From Leptidea sinapis (lineage: Eukaryota > Arthropoda > Insecta > Lepidoptera > Pieridae): a stretch of DNA of 64,000 bases. The first letter of the stretch is position 1, and every line of letters starts with the position of its first letter. The DNA lies in NCBI RefSeq assembly GCF_905404315.1, contig NC_066304.1:5022001-5086000 (forward strand), written 5' to 3'. Under the pieces are notes generated by a model. The model searched no databases, was not told where the DNA came from, and was given only the letters and a program-made list of their open reading frames with translations. This document shows, piece by piece, positions 60,801-64,000 of the stretch. A program made the position numbers and the translations under genes.

Positions 60801-63394
60801 ACATATTTACGGTGTGTGTGGATGATGCAGCTATCTATCTTTTGTATTAATTTACTTACATTTACTTTTTTGACTTACCTACTCGTGTAAGGCATTGACA
60901 ATTTGACATTTGAGTATGTTTGTTGCATCACTTTACATATTATATTGTAATTGAAATGATTTATAAATCTTGATATAAAAGAGTGGCCATGAGTTTCTTG
61001 CTACTTCTTCTCATTAGCTCAACCCTTTACGAAGTAGCGGTAGATTGAATAAGAAAAAATATTTTTTTGACAATCATAAGTGTCATTTCCGTGGCCTACA
61101 TGAATTAAAGTGATTTTGCTTTGATTTGACTTGTAAATGATCTAAGGAATATGTATAAACATTACATCTGAAAAACACAACTTACTAGTCCGAGGGTTGT
61201 TGGATTTTATCTCTCTTTTCTTACTCATGACATCCATTCTTTCTTGCGCTACTCCATGTGTGACCGCCTCAATTTGTTCCTCTTTTGGAAACATCCACTT
61301 GGACATAATAAGCGAGAAGAAACGTTGAACATATCGATACTCCCAAATTAACAACAGTGTCATAAATAAAATGGCTATTGTGAACATAGCCACGATCTCC
61401 ATTCTCAGACCTGACCCGCTGGCCAGGTAATTTTTTTTCATAAAGCAAGCCTGCAGTACGCCACATTTCGCTGAAAATTATTTATAATTACATGATTCGG
61501 AAAAGGCGTAAAAGGAATTTATTTTACTTTATTATTGAGTTTTTATTATCTATTATTGAGTTATAAGAATTAATGAAGACCTTTATGTATAAAACCTTTA
61601 AAAATGTATTTACAAGATATGCCTGCGATTTAGTTCAAGTAATCTAGGGTGAGTTTGTATGAATGCATATGTTTTTATGTTAACCATGCAAACAAAAACA
61701 TATAAATTTTCTTCATGAACCCACTTTAATCAAAAAATGCCTAAATCTTGCTCTTGGCTACGATGAAGGCTTTCGTGGATGTTTTTTGTAGCTGTTCAGA
61801 AAAACTACACTCCCTTTATCAACTATGTACCTATTTAGAAAAAATATCCAATGGACAGACACGCCGACTCTGCAGTTTTATTATAGTATTTAGAAAAAGA
61901 GAAAAGTATACAAATATACATTATATAAAAATGTAAAGGAAAAAGTTAAGGTCGTACGAAATTGGAAAAAATCCTACTTACGGCAACATTTATGAAGTGT
62001 TTTGGACGAACACAAATTTTTCGAGTGAAAAATATTGCATTCACTATTGTATAGAAACGTCTTTTTGATCTTCACCAGAGCGTAACCCATGTTGAATTGA
62101 GGTGAGAAACTTAGGAAATTGAGTGCGTAATCAAGTGCGTTCCCGTAAAATATTTTGGCAATCACTGTTGTTTCCCCTACAATTTGAACGAAATAACAAT
62201 TACTTAGTGTATATTACTACTACGAATACAATAGTGACTAGATTTTATAAAAGGCATAAAAGGCATTTATTTTTTCAAAATTGATTCCTTTAGAATTCTT
62301 TTTGATGTCATTTCTAATAACTACTAGATACTACTACCGCTTCGGAGCTTCGGAAACAAATGGCGCTCTGAGAGAGAAGAACCGGCGCAAGAAACTCTCC
62401 CAGCATTCTTTTTTTGCGCTCTTTTCATTAAAAATATGCAATATTGTACAGTAATTTCTATCGCTATAAAATAATCACAATCTAGTCCCAGGCTATCCGA
62501 TCATTTAGATATTCAGCAGTGGAGTGATAGGATTTACGAAAGAGCCTATTTTTAAAAAACGTTTAAATTTATTTATAGATAATGCCTAAACAGTGGCTGG
62601 GACTTCATTATAGAAGCGTATACATTTACCCTTAAAGTTATTATGTATCTTATGAAGCCTACTTTCTAGTAGGCTTCATAATAGTTACAAGCAATCCCTT
62701 ATTTCTGGTGTTATAATAATGGAAATCACTATTAAGAGCAAAATATAATATAAAGGGGCAAACTGAAAGGCAAAGTAAACTAGAAAAGGAACCCTAAAAA
62801 AGCTGCCCTGAATAAGTGAATACATTTGCAGTAATAAGGACTATAGGATAAGGCTGTTGCTGGTCTTCAAGGTAGAGTCTGTTCTAATGAAGATGAGGAG
62901 GAAAACGGCTGAAGGTGCTCAAGTCTTGTTGGTTCGAAATTTTATACCCGGCATGAGATATCACCAATTATCTGTACGAGGCAAAAAGTCTATTTACTGC
63001 GATGTGGGCAAAGATTTACTATATATAACTACATTTTAAACAAATATCTTTTATTGTTCTTTCGTTCCAAGGGCTTGAAAAATTTGTTATCTTTATAAGA
63101 GTAAATTTACTGTGAGATGAAGTAAAAAACGATCCAGTAAAAAGGGATTCCCCCTGCTACACAGTAAATTTGCCATATGCAATCTTTTGTCAGGAAAATT
63201 TTTACTAAAAAAGATGTTTACGACAACGGAGCCAAAAACAAATTAAAATAGAATAATAAAAACAAACTTACCAAATATAATATTAACGATGATATATATC
63301 ATTGAATTAAGCGCTGCACGAGGGCCCAAGCTAAAAATATACGCTTGCGGAATACAACCCAGACCATACACAGCTAACATTAAAAATACAACCA
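54858..63394 (-). CDS. ABC transporter subfamily A, carboxy-terminal half (partial)
   Basis: Nine minus-strand exons join in frame with GT-AG borders: 63394-63272, 62164-61982, 61470-61186, 60638-60465, 59539-59469, 58279-58132, 57678-57474, 56946-56745 and 55187-54858 (stop), about 574 residues. The first three encode the end of the second transmembrane domain (VYGLGCIPQAYIFSLGPRAA, ALDYALNFLSFSPQFNMGYA, then a last helix in MFTIAILFMTLLLIWEY) and the linker. The next five encode nucleotide-binding domain 2 and the start of the regulatory domain: VRSGVFYVIRHLSFGIGRGE, TVTEGLKLIAVLRGVPKEYI, GAPPVVIFDECTAYQK and TSRLAIFIDGKIFDIDHVDN. The last is the regulatory tail. ABCA proteins move lipids across membranes. 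Several ATP-site motifs are lost (see findings). The amino half lies beyond 64000. Introns contain LINE, SINE-like, Helitron and mariner debris. Confidence 0.92.
55365..55620 (-). mobile_element. LINE reverse-transcriptase fragment (ABCA intron)
   Basis: The minus reading has SLALYKAQVRPHNIEYCCHL and WSGAPQYQLKQLDRVQR, from the same family as 8080-8170, with deletions. Confidence 0.8.
55782..56640 (+). pseudogene. mariner transposase remnant (ABCA intron)
   Basis: Plus-strand frames carry MDIRREHFRAMIFYDFKCGL, QPSTVRPTVYRWGMEKEM, then IRVRRILSRWVPQNLTETEK and, near 56455-56560, a HHDNAPSA-like second catalytic region and SPDIAPCDFFFV. Many stops and frameshifts. Order and spacing fit a once full-length mariner of about 340 codons. 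Its inverted repeats were not identified. Confidence 0.8.
57000..57260 (+). repeat. LINE 3' region (family D) (ABCA intron)
   Basis: Parallels 4030-4270: GACCATGCGTAAAGTTCGTG against GTCCATGCGTTATGCTCGTG, followed by GGTGGCTGGAT in both. Confidence 0.6.
59150..59240 (+). repeat. single unit related to the 16168-16505 array
   Basis: GAATTTGGGATAATATTTGA, then ATCTAAGATGGCCAACGTGT and AAAGTTATGATTTATAAT, in the same order as the array unit. Confidence 0.7.
59715..60079 (+). mobile_element. non-autonomous Helitron, 365 bp (ABCA intron)
   Basis: Starts TCTATACTATAATATTATAA after A (59714) and ends CGAGTCAGCTAG before T (60080). The internal GAACGCGCTAATCTCTGG is shared in mirror form with 45775-45970. 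Confidence 0.8.
60183..60395 (-). repeat. SINE-like element, family S, reverse copy (ABCA intron)
   Basis: Contains ATTACAATGCAGTGCCTGCT and AATTTGCCCAGTAATTTCAC, the reverse of the family consensus. The front part is truncated. Confidence 0.8.
60785..61135 (+). repeat. LINE 3' region (family D), longest tail copy (ABCA intron)
   Basis: Includes GTGTGGATGATGCAGC, TCTTCTCATTAGCTCAACCC and ends GATTTTGCTTTGATTTGACT. Confidence 0.75.
62250..62720 (-). mobile_element. LINE carboxy-terminal fragment and 3' UTR (ABCA intron)
   Basis: Close copy of 42610-43075, for example AAAGGCATTTATTTT, then GCAAGAAACTCTCCCAGCAT. The coding part is shortened and carries a small local inverted duplication at about 62655-62685. 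Confidence 0.8.
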
Positions 63395-63476
63395 CTGTAA
63401 TGCAAAAAATTATACAATTAGTTCCATGACTTGCTAGATTTGAACTAGAATTCACTTTAATTCGCTTATAGGATCC

Positions 63477-63788
63477 AGTGCGGGAGGCTCCTTTGCACAG
63501 GATTGATTATGGGTACCACAACGGCGCCCATTTCTACCGTGAAGCAGTGATGTGTAAACATTATTGTGTTTCGGTCTGAAGGTCGCCGTAGCTAGTGAAA
63601 TTACTGGGCAAATGAGACTTAACATCTTATGTCTCAAGGTGACGAGCGCAAATGTTGTGCTGCTCAGAATTTTTGAGTATTTCAAGAATCCTGAGCCACG
63701 CTGCATTCTGATGGGCAGGGTGTATAAATTACCATCAGATGATCGTCCTTCTAGTCTCGTGCCTTATTTTCATATTCTTGAAAAAAAA
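63477..63788 (+). repeat. SINE-like element, family S (ABCA intron)
   Basis: Near full length with a 12-bp gap after CTCCTTTGCACAGGA. Ends in an A-rich tract. Confidence 0.8.
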
Positions 63789-63864
63789 GAAAAATTAGAG
63801 TAACTTGACATTGCGTTTATTAATAAGACAGTGTCGTGGGTATAGCAATTCCTGTTTTTCAATA

Positions 63865-64000
63865 TCTATATATATATAAAAATGAATTGCTGTTCGTTAG
63901 TCTCGCTAAAACTCGAGAACGGCTGGACCGATTTGGCAAATTTAGGTCTTGAATTATTTGTGGAAGTCCAGAGAAGGTTTAAAAGTCCATATATAATTTC
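63865..64000 (+). mobile_element. Helitron 5' end, cut by window edge
   Basis: Starts TCTATATATATATAAAAATG after an A, followed by GAACGGCTGGACCGATTTGG, the usual lepidopteran Helitron 5' sequence. Confidence 0.75.

Overview
The window is animal nuclear DNA, almost certainly from a lepidopteran. It is AT-rich, genes are split by GT-AG introns, and repeats outnumber genes. The repeats are typical of Lepidoptera: Helitrons ending in CAGCTAG, tRNA-headed SINEs, Jockey/CR1-type and RTE LINEs, Tc1/mariner, piggyBac-like and P-like elements. There are no prokaryotic operons and no CRISPR. Species cannot be named from sequence alone.

Host genes, left to right: (1) the 5' exons of a ZAD zinc-finger gene on the minus strand (1563-2785), running off the left edge; (2) an intronless N-acetylgalactosamine kinase/galactokinase gene, GALK2 type, on the plus strand (12382-13830); (3) EIF2B4, encoding translation initiation factor eIF2B delta, in nine plus-strand exons over 23 kb (20331-43305); (4) an intronless ribophorin I gene, an oligosaccharyltransferase subunit, on the minus strand (47002-48423); (5) BORCS8, a lysosome-positioning BORC subunit, in three plus-strand exons (51902-52634); (6) the 3' half of an ABCA transporter gene in nine minus-strand exons (54858-63394), continuing past the right edge. 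These are unrelated housekeeping genes; nothing suggests they form a pathway together.

The remaining sequence is mostly mobile-element debris. EIF2B4 introns hold a Jockey-type LINE with two further insertions (intron 3), a decayed split tyrosine-recombinase gene (intron 6), a 5-kb Tc1 element interrupted by a nearly full-length RTE LINE (intron 7), and two copies of a 305-bp SINE-like repeat only 17 and 31 bp from splice donors. Other elements with definable ends are a 369-bp P-like element with an 8-bp target duplication (4666-5034), an 839-bp Tc1/mariner-type element with about 250-bp inverted repeats (9911-10749), and a 1.66-kb piggyBac-like element flanked by TTAA (44860-46517). A satellite-like array lies at 16168-16505.

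The most unusual protein observation is in the ABCA gene. Its second nucleotide-binding domain keeps a Walker B core but has lost recognisable Walker A, Q-loop, signature and H-loop residues, although its nine exons stay in frame. It looks like a pseudo-ATPase half. All calls were made by reading translations and splice sites by eye, with no database search.
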